A DNA stretch of 20,219 nucleotides, from contig VAXT01000096.1 of assembly GCA_005883245.1 (NCBI GenBank), forward strand, positions 1-20,219. The letters run 5' to 3'. Source of the stretch: Actinomycetota bacterium. Its GTDB lineage: Bacteria > Actinomycetota > Thermoleophilia > Gaiellales > Gaiellaceae. The notes under the pieces are model-generated. The model saw only the letters and a list, made by a program, of their open reading frames with translations, did no database searches and was not told where the DNA came from. This document shows positions 1 to 6,798 of this stretch, in pieces (within the stretch, counting starts at the first letter, position 1; each line of letters opens with the position of its first letter). Made by a program: the position numbers and the translations under genes.

Positions 1-1183
1 CGCGCTCGATCAGCTCGCGCGCCGCGGCTTCGAGCTCATCGGTCAAGGACTCGATGAAGTACGCGCCGCCGAGTGGATCGGCCGTGTCCGTTCCACCCGC
101 CTCGTGCGCGAGCAGCTGCTGCGTGCGGAGCGCGATCTTCGCCGAGCGCTCCGTCGGGAGCGCCAGCGCCTCGTCGAAGGCGTTCGTGTGGATCGACTGC
201 GCACCGCCGGCCACAGCGGACAAGGCCTGAATCGCCACCCGAACGATGTTGTTCTCCGGCTGCTGCGCCGTCAGCGTCGAGCCGCCCGTCTGCGCGTGGA
301 AGCGGAGCGCCTGCGCCTTCGGGTTCGTCGCGCCGAACCGCCCGCGCATGATCTCGGCCCAGAGCCGCCGCGCCGCACGGAACTTCGCCACCTCCTGGAA
401 GAAGTGGTTGTGCGCGTTGAAGAAGAACGAGAGCCGCAGGCCGAACTCGTCCGGCGAGAGCCCCGCGTCGACGGCCGCCTGCGCGTAGGCGATCCCGTTC
501 GCGAGCGTGAACGCGAGCTCCTGCACCGCGGTCGAGCCCGCCTCGCGGATGTGGTAGCCGGAGATCGAGATCGTGTTCCACTTCGGCAACCCCTCGTGCG
601 CGTAGGCGAAGAGGTCGGTCGTGAGCCTCATCGAGGGCTTCGGCGGGAAGATGTAGTTCCCGCGCGCGCAGTACTCCTTGAGGATGTCGTTCTGGACGGT
701 GCCGCGCAGCTGGTCGCCCTTGACGCCTTGCCCCTCGGCGACGAGCTCGTACAGCAGGAGGAGCAGCGAGGCCGGCGCGTTGATCGTCATCGACGTCGAG
801 ACCTCGCCGAGCGGGATCCGGTCGAAGAGCAGCTCCAGGTCGGCGATCGAGTCGATCGCGACACCGGTCCGCCCCACTTCGCCTACGGCGCGCGGGTCGT
901 CCGAGTCGTAGCCGAGCTGCGTCGGGAGGTCGAACGCCACCGAGAGCCCGGTCTGGCCGCGCTCGAGCAGGTAGCGGAAGCGTACGTTCGTCTCCTCGGC
1001 CGAGGCGAACCCCGCGTACTGGCGGATCGTCCAGGGCCGCCCGCGGTACATGTCCGGGTAGGGCCCGCGCGTGAACGGGAACTCGCCGGGAAGCTCCAGC
1101 TCCAGGTCAGCGACGTCCTCGTCCGTGTAGACCGGCTCGATCTCGATCCCGGAGTCGGTCTCCCGTCGGTCTCTCGTCGCCAC
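1..1183 (-). CDS. mcmA1: Methylmalonyl-CoA mutase, large (alpha) subunit, partial
   Basis: This is the catalytic barrel of an adenosylcobalamin-dependent acyl-CoA mutase, which interconverts (R)-methylmalonyl-CoA and succinyl-CoA in propionate and odd-chain fatty-acid metabolism. About 394 N-terminal residues are visible and the C-terminus lies beyond the left edge. Family landmarks read in order: GIEIEPVYT near the start, GPYPDMYRGRPWTIRQYAGF, FDLPTQLGYDSDDP, QNDILKEY, PPKPSMR, SISGYHIREAGS, NAHNHFFQEVAKFRAARRLW, TGGSTLTAQQPENNIVR and GGTDTADPLGGAYFIE. Free-standing alpha subunits of this type run to roughly 520-560 residues and take their cobalamin-binding domain from a separate small subunit, which is not visible here. 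The GTG start at 1183 lies 16 nt after the acetyltransferase stop with no clear ribosome site, so translation may be coupled. The tyrosine in PDMYRGRPW favours methylmalonyl-CoA, but isobutyryl-CoA mutase cannot be excluded. Confidence 0.92.
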   Translation of the reverse strand, partial: MATRDRRETDSGIEIEPVYTDEDVADLELELPGEFPFTRGPYPDMYRGRPWTIRQYAGFASAEETNVRFRYLLERGQTGLSVAFDLPTQLGYDSDDPRAVGEVGRTGVAIDSIADLELLFDRIPLGEVSTSMTINAPASLLLLLYELVAEGQGVKGDQLRGTVQNDILKEYCARGNYIFPPKPSMRLTTDLFAYAHEGLPKWNTISISGYHIREAGSTAVQELAFTLANGIAYAQAAVDAGLSPDEFGLRLSFFFNAHNHFFQEVAKFRAARRLWAEIMRGRFGATNPKAQALRFHAQTGGSTLTAQQPENNIVRVAIQALSAVAGGAQSIHTNAFDEALALPTERSAKIALRTQQLLAHEAGGTDTADPLGGAYFIESLTDELEAAARELIER

Positions 1184-1199
1184 GGGGGAATCGTACGTC

Positions 1200-2114
1200 T
1201 CAGTGCAGAAGAGGCCCGCGCACGACGACCGTGCTCAAGCTCGCGTCGGGAACGTAGCCCAGCTTCAGGTTCAGTCTCCGCATCGGGTCGTTGCGCTCTT
1301 CGCTCTCGGTCACGAGCCGCTCGTAGCCGAGCTCTTTGGCCCGCATGATCTGTGTCCGTTTCAGTGCCGTCCCCACGCCTCGCCGACGCCAGTCGCGCCG
1401 GACCGCGGTCAGCCCGTGATGGCATTCACGGCCGTGGTCGTTGAGGATCGCGTAGCCGATCACCTCGCCCCCGGCGAGCGCGACGAAGCAAAGCTCCGCG
1501 CTGAGGGACGGGCGATCGACGTCCAGGGCTCGGAACGTTTCGAAGCTCGGCGCCTCCGAGCCGGGGATGTCCTCCCCCGCCTGGCGAGCGACCTCGTAGC
1601 TGCCTTCCACGTGCTCCGGTCGGCGTTGCACGATCTCCACGCCTATCGGCGCGTCGACCGGTTCAGGATCGTGCATGCGCAGGTCGAGCACAACCGCGCG
1701 CTCTCCGCCGACGATCCGGTAGCCGCGCCGCTCGAAGAAGGCCCGCGACTCGGCGTCGTCTTCCCACATCTCGAGCTGCAGCTCGTCTTTTCCCCGCTCG
1801 GCGGCTCGACGCGAGAGCTCACGGAGGACGGTAGAGCCGATCCCGTGGCGACGGCGGCTCACGACGACCTCCGCGTGGGCGTTGGCGTGCTGCGCCTCGC
1901 TGATCTCGAGGAACGCCCGGGCGACCGGCTCTTCGCCGAGGCGGGCGACGAGGTAGGTCAGATCCGGCCCCGCGTCGAGGTGGTGCCGGAGGTTCTCGGC
2001 CTGCGGCGGTGGCAGGCGCAGGTCGCAACGCGTGGCGACGTCGACCATCGCAGCGAGGTCGGCGTCGGATTTCACGCGCGTGATGACGAGGTCGTCGACG
2101 ACCCGTGTGCTCAT
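1200..2114 (-). CDS. Two-domain GNAT N-acetyltransferase
   Basis: A 304-residue protein with two GNAT folds in tandem. The N-terminal domain (about residues 10-148) carries the acetyl-CoA pyrophosphate-binding motif A as SRRRHGIGSTVLRELSRRA near 86-105, followed by FFERRGYR. The C-terminal domain (about 155-304) carries a second motif A, RRDWRRRGVGTALKRTQIMR near 239-258, followed by LNLKLGYVPD. Both sites therefore look able to bind acetyl-CoA. The acceptor substrate is unknown. Mycothiol synthase (MshD) has the same double-GNAT layout, but I see no specific residues that prove that role. The ATG start is preceded by AAGGAGAAGAC, a good ribosome site. The 14-codon micro-ORF at 2141-2185 ends 26 nt upstream, so both probably share a transcript. 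The mutase gene follows closely, and co-expression is likely. Confidence 0.85.
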   Translation of the reverse strand: MSTRVVDDLVITRVKSDADLAAMVDVATRCDLRLPPPQAENLRHHLDAGPDLTYLVARLGEEPVARAFLEISEAQHANAHAEVVVSRRRHGIGSTVLRELSRRAAERGKDELQLEMWEDDAESRAFFERRGYRIVGGERAVVLDLRMHDPEPVDAPIGVEIVQRRPEHVEGSYEVARQAGEDIPGSEAPSFETFRALDVDRPSLSAELCFVALAGGEVIGYAILNDHGRECHHGLTAVRRDWRRRGVGTALKRTQIMRAKELGYERLVTESEERNDPMRRLNLKLGYVPDASLSTVVVRGPLLH

Positions 2115-2140
2115 GTCTTCTCCTTCGGTGGTGAGTGGCG

Positions 2141-2185
2141 TCAGCCGGCTTGACCGGCGACAGGGAACTGCAGGTTTTCGGTCAT
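2141..2185 (-). CDS. 14-aa micro-ORF / putative leader peptide upstream of the GNAT gene
   Basis: ATG at 2185 opens a frame encoding MTENLQFPVAGQAG and stopping at TGA (2143-2141). It is preceded by GGGGAGGTGG (2200-2191), with only TGGGT between that and the ATG. This is one of the strongest ribosome sites in the window, and stronger than that of the acetyltransferase 26 nt downstream. The last codons contain a perfect hairpin, GCCGG-TCAAG-CCGGC. A strong site leading into a tiny frame with a 3' hairpin suggests a leader peptide that tunes expression of the downstream gene, or a small protein in its own right. No amino-acid run that would indicate classical attenuation is present. The function is unknown. 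Confidence 0.5.
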   Translation of the reverse strand: MTENLQFPVAGQAG

Positions 2186-2248
2186 ACCCACCACCTCCCC
2201 GCGCGCCGTGCGACGCGCGGTCGAAGAACGTAGCGCCATAGTACGCCC

Positions 2249-2881
2249 GTGACCGTGACCGTCAAGCTGTTCGCCGGCCTGCGGGAGCTCGCGGGCTACG
2301 CGGAGCGGGAGCTCGAGGACATCGCGCGCGTGAGCGACGTCTGGCCCGCGCTCGGGCTCGGAGAGGAGCCGCCCGGGCTCCTCTATGCAGTGAACAAGGA
2401 GTACGCCGGCCCGGATCGCGAGCTGGCCGACGGAGACGTGGTCGCCCTGATCCCGCCTGTCTCGGGAGGAGCGTTCAGGCTGACGCACGGGCCGGTGAAC
2501 CTGACGTCGGTCGTGGTCGAGGTCGTCGACGAGCGGGCCGGTGCGATCGCGACCTTCCTCGGAACCGTGCGCTCTCACTCGCGCGGCAGGGACGTGATCG
2601 CCCTCGAGTACGAGGCCTACGAGGAGATGGCAGAAGACGTCATGGCCGGAATCGCAACCGAGGTGCACGGGCGCTTCGACCTATGCAAGGTGGCGATGGT
2701 GCACCGGCTCGGCCGCGTCGAGGTCGGCGAGACGAGCGTCGCGATCGCGGTCTCGGCGCCGCACCGGCGGGACGCGTTGGCCGCGTGCGCGGAGGCGATC
2801 GAGGCGCTCAAGGCACGCGTGCCGCTCTGGAAGAAGGAGCTCTACTCAGACGGCGAGGAGTGGATCGGCCGCGGCTCGTGA
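2249..2881 (+). CDS. moaDE: MoaD-MoaE fusion (molybdopterin synthase)
   Basis: A single 210-residue protein joins both subunits of molybdopterin synthase, which transfers sulfur to precursor Z to build the dithiolene of the molybdenum cofactor. Residues 1-74 form the ubiquitin-like MoaD part, starting VTVKLFAGLRELAG and ending PPVSGG. Residues 75-210 are MoaE, with ATFLGTVR (101-108), the PHRR motif (about 171-174) and the catalytic pair of lysines spaced seven apart in KARVPLWKK (K188, K195). MoaD normally needs a free Gly-Gly C-terminus for thiocarboxylation, but here GG (73-74) runs straight into MoaE. In the mycobacterial MoaX fusion, cleavage after GG solves this, and I infer the same here. 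The start is GTG at 2249 with no Shine-Dalgarno, so translation may be leaderless. A strong hairpin terminator follows the stop at once. A decayed moaE copy lies at 3813-4026. Confidence 0.93.
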   Translation: MTVTVKLFAGLRELAGYAERELEDIARVSDVWPALGLGEEPPGLLYAVNKEYAGPDRELADGDVVALIPPVSGGAFRLTHGPVNLTSVVVEVVDERAGAIATFLGTVRSHSRGRDVIALEYEAYEEMAEDVMAGIATEVHGRFDLCKVAMVHRLGRVEVGETSVAIAVSAPHRRDALAACAEAIEALKARVPLWKKELYSDGEEWIGRGS

Positions 2882-2887
2882 AGATTT

Positions 2888-2921
2888 GACGGGCTCCGCG
2901 AGTCGAGTCGCGGAGCCCGTC
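2888..2921. terminator. Bidirectional hairpin terminator between convergent genes
   Basis: This is a perfect 14-bp inverted repeat: GACGGGCTCCGCGA (2888-2901), a six-base loop GTCGAG, then TCGCGGAGCCCGTC (2908-2921). It fills the 49-bp gap between the moaDE stop (2881) and the end of the oppositely oriented collagen-like gene (2931), so it can serve both. There is no T-run on either side, which is common for GC-rich actinobacterial terminators. Confidence 0.82.
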
Positions 2922-2930
2922 CTTGGTCGC

Positions 2931-3677
2931 TCAGTTGCCTAGCGCAGATCCGCTAGGGAGACCCTTGTAGGACGGATGCATGAAGCTAGCCGGCGCGGTG
3001 ACCGCCCAGCTTCCGATCGCCCACACCGTGCCGGTTGCGGTCGCATTGATCGCGACCCCGAGCCCCTCACGGTTACTCGATGCGAAGAGGCAGCCGGCCG
3101 TTTCTGGATCGCAGGTGCGCCTCTGCGTCGCATTCGACGACGAGCTCTCGTACACGCAGAGGTGCCCCGGAGCCGCCTGCGGGTTCGTCACCGACCCCGG
3201 ACACTCGGGCGTAGCGGGCGCGCCGGCGTTGAGGTAATGCGGCGTCGGTGCTGACGCGAGCCTGAACCCATATTCGATCCCGGATACGACGAACAGCCCG
3301 GCGGGCACGCTGTGCGCCCAGACCGACCAGTTACCGCGAACGGTCTTGCCTGCGGGCAACGGGTCCGGGAACGGACCGGCCGGCCCCTGAATGCCCTGCG
3401 CCCCCTGGGCCCCCTGGGCCCCCTGGGCCCCCTGCGCGCCCTGCGCGCCCTGCGCGCCCTGCGGGCCCTGCGGTCCGCGGTTGCCCTTCAGCTGGGCGAT
3501 CGTCTTCTTGTTGATCTTCGTCTTCGTAACTGCTCCGTTCTTGAGCTGCTGCGTGCCAACGCTGTTCCTGGGCAACGCGTTGATTGCGGCAACGCTCGTT
3601 CCCCCGAGCGCGACGCCCAAAGCAATGCACGCGATGACCATGGCCGGTGACGGCCGGTGACGCAAGATGCGCCTCAT
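2931..3677 (-). CDS. Collagen-like repeat protein, membrane-anchored or secreted
   Basis: A 248-residue exported protein. A short basic N-terminus is followed by a hydrophobic segment at about 11-31 (SPAMVIACIALGVALGGTSV), acting as signal peptide or anchor. Then come LPRNSVGTQQLKNGAVTKTK (35-54), a Gly-X-Y collagen-like region at about 65-103 with seven identical Gly-Ala-Gln triplets, and a globular C-terminal domain of about 145 residues with four cysteines. Collagen-like triplets form triple helices in other bacterial surface proteins. Trimerisation here is inferred, and the C-terminal domain is not one I recognise. The ATG at 3677 has the ribosome site GAGGGAGG six bases upstream, and a good promoter lies at 3716-3744. 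The gene ends against the shared terminator with moaDE. Confidence 0.85.
   Translation of the reverse strand: MRRILRHRPSPAMVIACIALGVALGGTSVAAINALPRNSVGTQQLKNGAVTKTKINKKTIAQLKGNRGPQGPQGAQGAQGAQGAQGAQGAQGAQGIQGPAGPFPDPLPAGKTVRGNWSVWAHSVPAGLFVVSGIEYGFRLASAPTPHYLNAGAPATPECPGSVTNPQAAPGHLCVYESSSSNATQRRTCDPETAGCLFASSNREGLGVAINATATGTVWAIGSWAVTAPASFMHPSYKGLPSGSALGN
3396..3458 (-). repeat. 9-bp tandem repeat encoding (Gly-Ala-Gln)7
   Basis: Seven consecutive copies of a 9-bp unit fall into two nucleotide variants (plus-strand forms CCCTGGGCC and CCCTGCGCG). Each encodes one Gly-Ala-Gln collagen triplet. Identical variants are grouped together, which suggests growth by slippage, so copy number may vary between strains. 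Confidence 0.85.
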
Positions 3678-3715
3678 CGTCCCTCCCTCTGATTTGAAAA
3701 GCTGACGGCGCCAAC

Positions 3716-3744
3716 ACTATTTCCCAAAGCGGACGAACGGTCAA
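3716..3744 (-). promoter_or_regulatory. Putative promoter of the collagen-like gene
   Basis: Read on the minus strand, TTGACC (3744-3739; 5 of 6 to the -35 consensus) is followed by exactly 17 bp and then AATAGT (3721-3716; 4 of 6 to the -10 consensus). Transcription would start about 30 nt before the ATG at 3677, leaving room for the clear GAGGGAGG ribosome site. The call rests on motif matching only. Confidence 0.55.
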
Positions 3745-3812
3745 TGCCCCTCGATCCGCGTTACGTTCGTGCGGGTCGTCGTCAGGCCTTGGCCGGTTTT
3801 CGTGAGCGCTCA

Positions 3813-4026
3813 GTGTCGGGCGCGTTCCGGCTGACCGTAGGCTCCCTCGATCTCGCGGCCGTCGTCGCCAAGGTGACCGACGAGCGCGTCGGCACGATCG
3901 CCACCTTCCTCGGGACCGTGCGCACCAGTCGCGAGATCGTGACTCACCCCTCCAGAAGCGGGTGCCGCTCTCTGGAAGAAAGAGCTCTACGAGTCGGGCG
4001 AGGAGTGGATCGGCCGCGGCTCATAG
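3813..4026 (+). pseudogene. Decayed second copy of moaE (internally deleted and frameshifted)
   Basis: The translation from 3813 (GAFRLTVGSLDLAAVVAKVT, then ATFLGTVR) closely matches the junction and start of MoaE in the intact moaDE (GAFRLTHGPVNLTSVVVEVV, ATFLGTVR). It then jumps, in another frame, to LQKRVPL near 3950, where the intact gene has LKARVPL. An extra CT pair shifts the frame again before KKELYESGEEWIGRGS and TAG (4024-4026). The central 80 or so codons, including the PHRR motif, are missing, as is any MoaD part. The last 24 or so bases before the stop match the intact gene exactly, so this is a moaE-derived fragment. It cannot encode an active enzyme. Both copies flank the collagen-like gene. 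Confidence 0.85.
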
Positions 4027-4063
4027 GTCGCCGTGAACTCGTTGTTTCTCAAGCTGGCCGACG

Positions 4064-4117
4064 CCGATGAACGAATGAGAGAGGGCCGCCCGCGGGGGAC
4101 GGCTCTCTCTTCATCGA
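4064..4117. terminator. Long imperfect hairpin between pseudogene and protease gene
   Basis: The outer arms CGATGAA and TTCATCG and the inner arms GAGAGAG and CTCTCTC, then CCG and CGG, build a bulged stem around a GC-rich loop centred near 4095. It sits 16 nt beyond the stop of the minus-strand protease gene (4133), which it probably terminates. Confidence 0.6.
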
Positions 4118-4132
4118 ATTGTCTGCTCGGCT

Positions 4133-6004
4133 CTAGCCCCGACCAACCGCCAGCTTGACTGGGAAGCCCCGCCGCTTGACGGTGCGAGGCCGTGGGCGCT
4201 GGGCGACCACGCGACCGCGCAACGAGCGCCTGGAGCGAACGCGGCGCACCCCGCCGACCGAGCAGTGTCGCTGCCGGATCTTCCGCTTGGCGGCTCCGAG
4301 GCGCAGCCCGATCACTCTCGGGACTACGCAGCGGACCGGAGGCGGCGGAGGCGGTGGTGGCGGCGGAGGCGGCGGAGGCGGAGGCGGTGGTGGTGGTGGT
4401 GGTGGTGGTGGTGGCGGCGGAGGCGGGGGTGGTGGCGGCGGAGGTGGCGGCGGAGGAGGCCCGCCGCCCTGAACAGCAGCCAGGGCGTCCACGAGGCCAT
4501 GCCCGAAGTTGTTGTTCGGGGTCGGGGGCGCCGGCGGTGGCGGGCCGCAGTTGGTGTTCGGCGTGATGTTGGGGTTCGCCGTACCGTTCAAACGAGCCTT
4601 GGTCGCGGCGATGTCCCGGTTGAGGCTCGGAACCGCCTGCCAGAGGAGGGCGACGACGCCCACGACATGGGGACCGGCCATCGACGTGCCGCTGGCGTTC
4701 GCGTAGTTGGCATCGCCCGTATTGGTCGCGGAACGCGTGCCCGTGCCAGGCGCCACGATGTCCGGCTTGATCCGGTTGGAGCCGTCGACGGTCACCGGGC
4801 CGCGGCTGCTGAAGCCCACGACTGAGGTCGTGCCCGTGCTTAGCGCGCCGGTCGAGTAGGACGCGGCGTAGATCGCGGGCGGATCGGCGACGCTGCTGCA
4901 ACTCGGTCCCGCATTTCCCGCGGAGACCTCCACGAAGATGCCGGCAGCCTGCGTGTTGTTGACGATCGTCTCCAGCGTGTTGGCCGCGCAGCCCTCGCTC
5001 GGCGGACAGCCCCAGCTGTTGTTCATGACGTGAGGCCGCTTCGTCGGATCGGGGTTCTGCCCCTGGAGATTCGTCGGTGCGATGAAGAACTGGAAGCACT
5101 CCGTGTAAGTCGCCGGGGTGCCATTGCCCTGGTCCATGTTCCGGCAGCCGATCCACTTCGCGCCGGGTGCGACGCCGATCTGATTGCCCGCGCCGTCGTC
5201 ACCGACGGCGGTTCCTGTCACGTGTGTGCCGTGGAAGAAGTCGTCGCACGGCTCCTGGTGGTTGGGAGTGCAGATTCCGCCGCCAGAGTGGATGGCGTCC
5301 CACCAGTTGTAGTTGTGGTCCGCGGAGCTCCCGTTCCAGCCTCGGTAATGGGGCTTGAGCGCGTTGTGCGTCCAGCGCATGCCGGTGTCCTGGACGCCAA
5401 CGACGATCCCGGTCCCGTTGAAGCCGAGGGACCAGACGTTCGGCGCCTTGACCTGGTTCACACCGGGCTCGACGACTTCCGGGTTGGCCGGGCCCTCAGA
5501 CTCGATCATGGACACCGAGTCGAAGGAGTACTCGGCGATTGCCCCCTCGTCTCCCGCGAGCCAGTTGGAGGCGTCGTTCGACTCGATGACCTTGACATCA
5601 GGCCGTGCTGCAAGGCTGTTGACCAGAGCGCGGTCGCCCTTGGCGACGATCACGTTCGCAACCCAGAACGACTTGTACGACACACCCTGCGCCTCGAGCA
5701 GCGCACGGATCGGTCCCTGTGTCTTGTCGGCCTCTCGCTTGAGTGTGCGGTAGACGTACCAGCCTCGAGCATCCTGATCCTTCATGCGGTAAGCGGCGCT
5801 CAGATCCGCCTGCTGCGAAAGCTGGATGACGAACGACGCGTCGCGCCCGTTCGCGCTGTCGGTCATTACTCGATTCTCGACCTTGCCCGTGTAGCCCGTG
5901 ATGGGCTGCAGGCCTCCGCTCTTGCTGCTCGCCAAAACCGGTGCAGCCCCGACGATCATGCCGACGAGCGCAAGCGTGATCGCAAGCTTGGGTCCTCCTG
6001 GCAC
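4133..6004 (-). CDS. Secreted S8 (subtilisin-like) serine protease with polyproline linker and PASTA-like C-terminus
   Basis: A 623-residue extracellular protease. Residues 1-25 are a signal peptide ending VLA. Residues about 50-145 resemble a propeptide/inhibitor domain (NVIVAKGDRALVNSLAARPD). The peptidase spans about 175-512 with the complete triad: Asp206 in VGVQDTG, His258 in FFHGTHVTG and Ser441 in SGTSMAGP, plus oxyanion Asn364 in SAGNAGPS. A run of 41 uninterrupted prolines (516-556) links it to a basic C-terminal unit of 67 residues (VRCVVPRVIGLRLGAAKRKI and onward) that fits the PASTA pattern, with two cysteines and an alternating VPxVxG start. PASTA units bind peptidoglycan in other proteins, so wall association is plausible. 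GTG at 6004 is chosen because AGGGAGGGG lies six bases upstream and a signal peptide follows directly. The frame stays open far upstream, but that part is non-coding. Confidence 0.92.
   Translation of the reverse strand: MPGGPKLAITLALVGMIVGAAPVLASSKSGGLQPITGYTGKVENRVMTDSANGRDASFVIQLSQQADLSAAYRMKDQDARGWYVYRTLKREADKTQGPIRALLEAQGVSYKSFWVANVIVAKGDRALVNSLAARPDVKVIESNDASNWLAGDEGAIAEYSFDSVSMIESEGPANPEVVEPGVNQVKAPNVWSLGFNGTGIVVGVQDTGMRWTHNALKPHYRGWNGSSADHNYNWWDAIHSGGGICTPNHQEPCDDFFHGTHVTGTAVGDDGAGNQIGVAPGAKWIGCRNMDQGNGTPATYTECFQFFIAPTNLQGQNPDPTKRPHVMNNSWGCPPSEGCAANTLETIVNNTQAAGIFVEVSAGNAGPSCSSVADPPAIYAASYSTGALSTGTTSVVGFSSRGPVTVDGSNRIKPDIVAPGTGTRSATNTGDANYANASGTSMAGPHVVGVVALLWQAVPSLNRDIAATKARLNGTANPNITPNTNCGPPPPAPPTPNNNFGHGLVDALAAVQGGGPPPPPPPPPPPPPPPPPPPPPPPPPPPPPPPPPPPPPPPPPVRCVVPRVIGLRLGAAKRKIRQRHCSVGGVRRVRSRRSLRGRVVAQRPRPRTVKRRGFPVKLAVGRG
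4337..4459 (-). repeat. Low-complexity CCN tract encoding 41 prolines
   Basis: On the plus strand this is an uninterrupted GGN repeat (mostly GGC, GGT and GGA) that includes a perfect GGT microsatellite of about nine units near 4387-4413. On the coding strand every codon is proline. Length changes by slippage in multiples of three would lengthen or shorten the linker without breaking the frame. Confidence 0.9.
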
Positions 6005-6033
6005 AGCGTCCCCTCCCTGGGTTTGGTGCCCGC

Positions 6034-6062
6034 AGATTAGGGAGTTTGTGCGGTTCCTACAA
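6034..6062 (-). promoter_or_regulatory. Putative promoter of the S8 protease gene
   Basis: On the minus strand, TTGTAG (6062-6057) and TAATCT (6039-6034) are separated by exactly 17 bp. The -10 fits TANNNT. Transcription would begin about 25 nt before the GTG at 6004, leaving the AGGGAGGGG ribosome site inside the leader. The -35 match is moderate. Confidence 0.5.
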
Positions 6063-6069
6063 GAATCAG

Positions 6070-6098
6070 GTCCAGGCGGAGCGGGGCCCCGCCCGGAC
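6070..6098. terminator. Possible hairpin terminator of the second collagen-like gene
   Basis: GTCC-A-GGCGG pairs with CCGCC-C-GGAC, with one mismatch and a loop of about nine bases, starting 10 nt past the stop of the minus-strand gene at 6109. There is no T-run. Support is modest. Confidence 0.4.
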
Positions 6099-6108
6099 GC
6101 GTTTTGCA

Positions 6109-6798
6109 TTACTTCGCTGAGACCGCGGTGCCCGCGAACTGGCAGCGCGCGACGCCCGCGATCGAGTACTCCTCGCCGAGAAACGAGACGCTGACCGTCC
6201 CGGAACCTGTCGGCGTGCGGTAGACGATCGTCCCCGCCACGTCGTCGTCGTCGGCGCCGAGGACGTCGTAGTCGGAGCCCGCGTCGAGGTCGTCGTCCTC
6301 GCGGTAGAACGCGCCCGTGTCGGCGATCCCGGCCACGTGCATCCGGGCGTTGTCCAGGGTCGACCGCGCGCTCACAGACATGTCCCCGCTCGCCGCGCAC
6401 GCCGCGCGGAGGATCAGCCCGCCGAAGGTGAGGATCGTGCCGACCGGCGTGTTGGCAGGGGCGTCGAAGCCGAGCTTCGCGGCGCCCGGCCCCGCCGGAC
6501 CCGCCGCTCCCTGAGGCCCCTGCGGCCCGACCGGTCCCGGCGGCCCGGCCGGCCCCTGGAGACCCCGCGCACCGCGAGTCGTCGGGATCACGGAGCTTGG
6601 AAGCTTCGCGTTCTTCCCGAGCGGGACGAGCCGGCCGGGCTTGGGCCTCCGCGACGCCTTGATCCCGTTCACCGCTCCTGCGTTCCGGGCGAACGCCGCG
6701 ATCGAGCGTCTGGCCGCGCCGCCGGCGGGCAATGCCGTGAGCATGGCGAGCAAGAGCGCCGCACCGGCAAGCACGGCGATGAGTCGAGCTGTACGCAC
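6109..6798 (-). CDS. Collagen-like repeat protein 2, secreted
   Basis: A 229-residue exported protein with a signal peptide (MRTARLIAVLAGAALLLAML, cleavage probably near residue 28), a linker, a Gly-X-Y stretch at 76-104 (GARGLQGPAGPPGPVGPQGP and onward), and a globular C-terminal domain of about 120 residues with an acidic patch (REDDDLDAGSDYDVLGADDD) that could bind calcium. The C-terminal domain is not one I can name. GTG at 6798 is chosen because AGGAGG (6810-6805) sits six bases upstream and it gives a normal signal peptide. A TTG at 6837 in the same frame would add 13 residues. The sequence around the start is a near-perfect 24-bp-period duplication (6797-6811 and 6821-6835). It is unrelated in its C-terminal domain to the collagen-like protein at 2931-3677. 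Confidence 0.8.
   Translation of the reverse strand: MRTARLIAVLAGAALLLAMLTALPAGGAARRSIAAFARNAGAVNGIKASRRPKPGRLVPLGKNAKLPSSVIPTTRGARGLQGPAGPPGPVGPQGPQGAAGPAGPGAAKLGFDAPANTPVGTILTFGGLILRAACAASGDMSVSARSTLDNARMHVAGIADTGAFYREDDDLDAGSDYDVLGADDDDVAGTIVYRTPTGSGTVSVSFLGEEYSIAGVARCQFAGTAVSAK

Noticed and set aside
104..1348. Long plus-strand open frame over the mutase region
   Set aside because: It is antisense to an unmistakable methylmalonyl-CoA mutase, has no protein-like motifs and is Arg-rich, as expected for a shadow frame in GC-rich DNA.
1200..2114. Mycothiol synthase (mshD) assignment for the two-domain GNAT
   Set aside because: The architecture agrees, but no diagnostic residues could be read and the neighbourhood gives no thiol-metabolism link.
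1203..2153. 316-codon plus-strand frame over the acetyltransferase
   Set aside because: It is antisense to the two-domain GNAT gene, which has clear motifs and a ribosome site.
3396..3458. CRISPR-like array
   Set aside because: The repeats are 9-bp, contiguous and in frame with a collagen-like coding sequence; there are no spacers.
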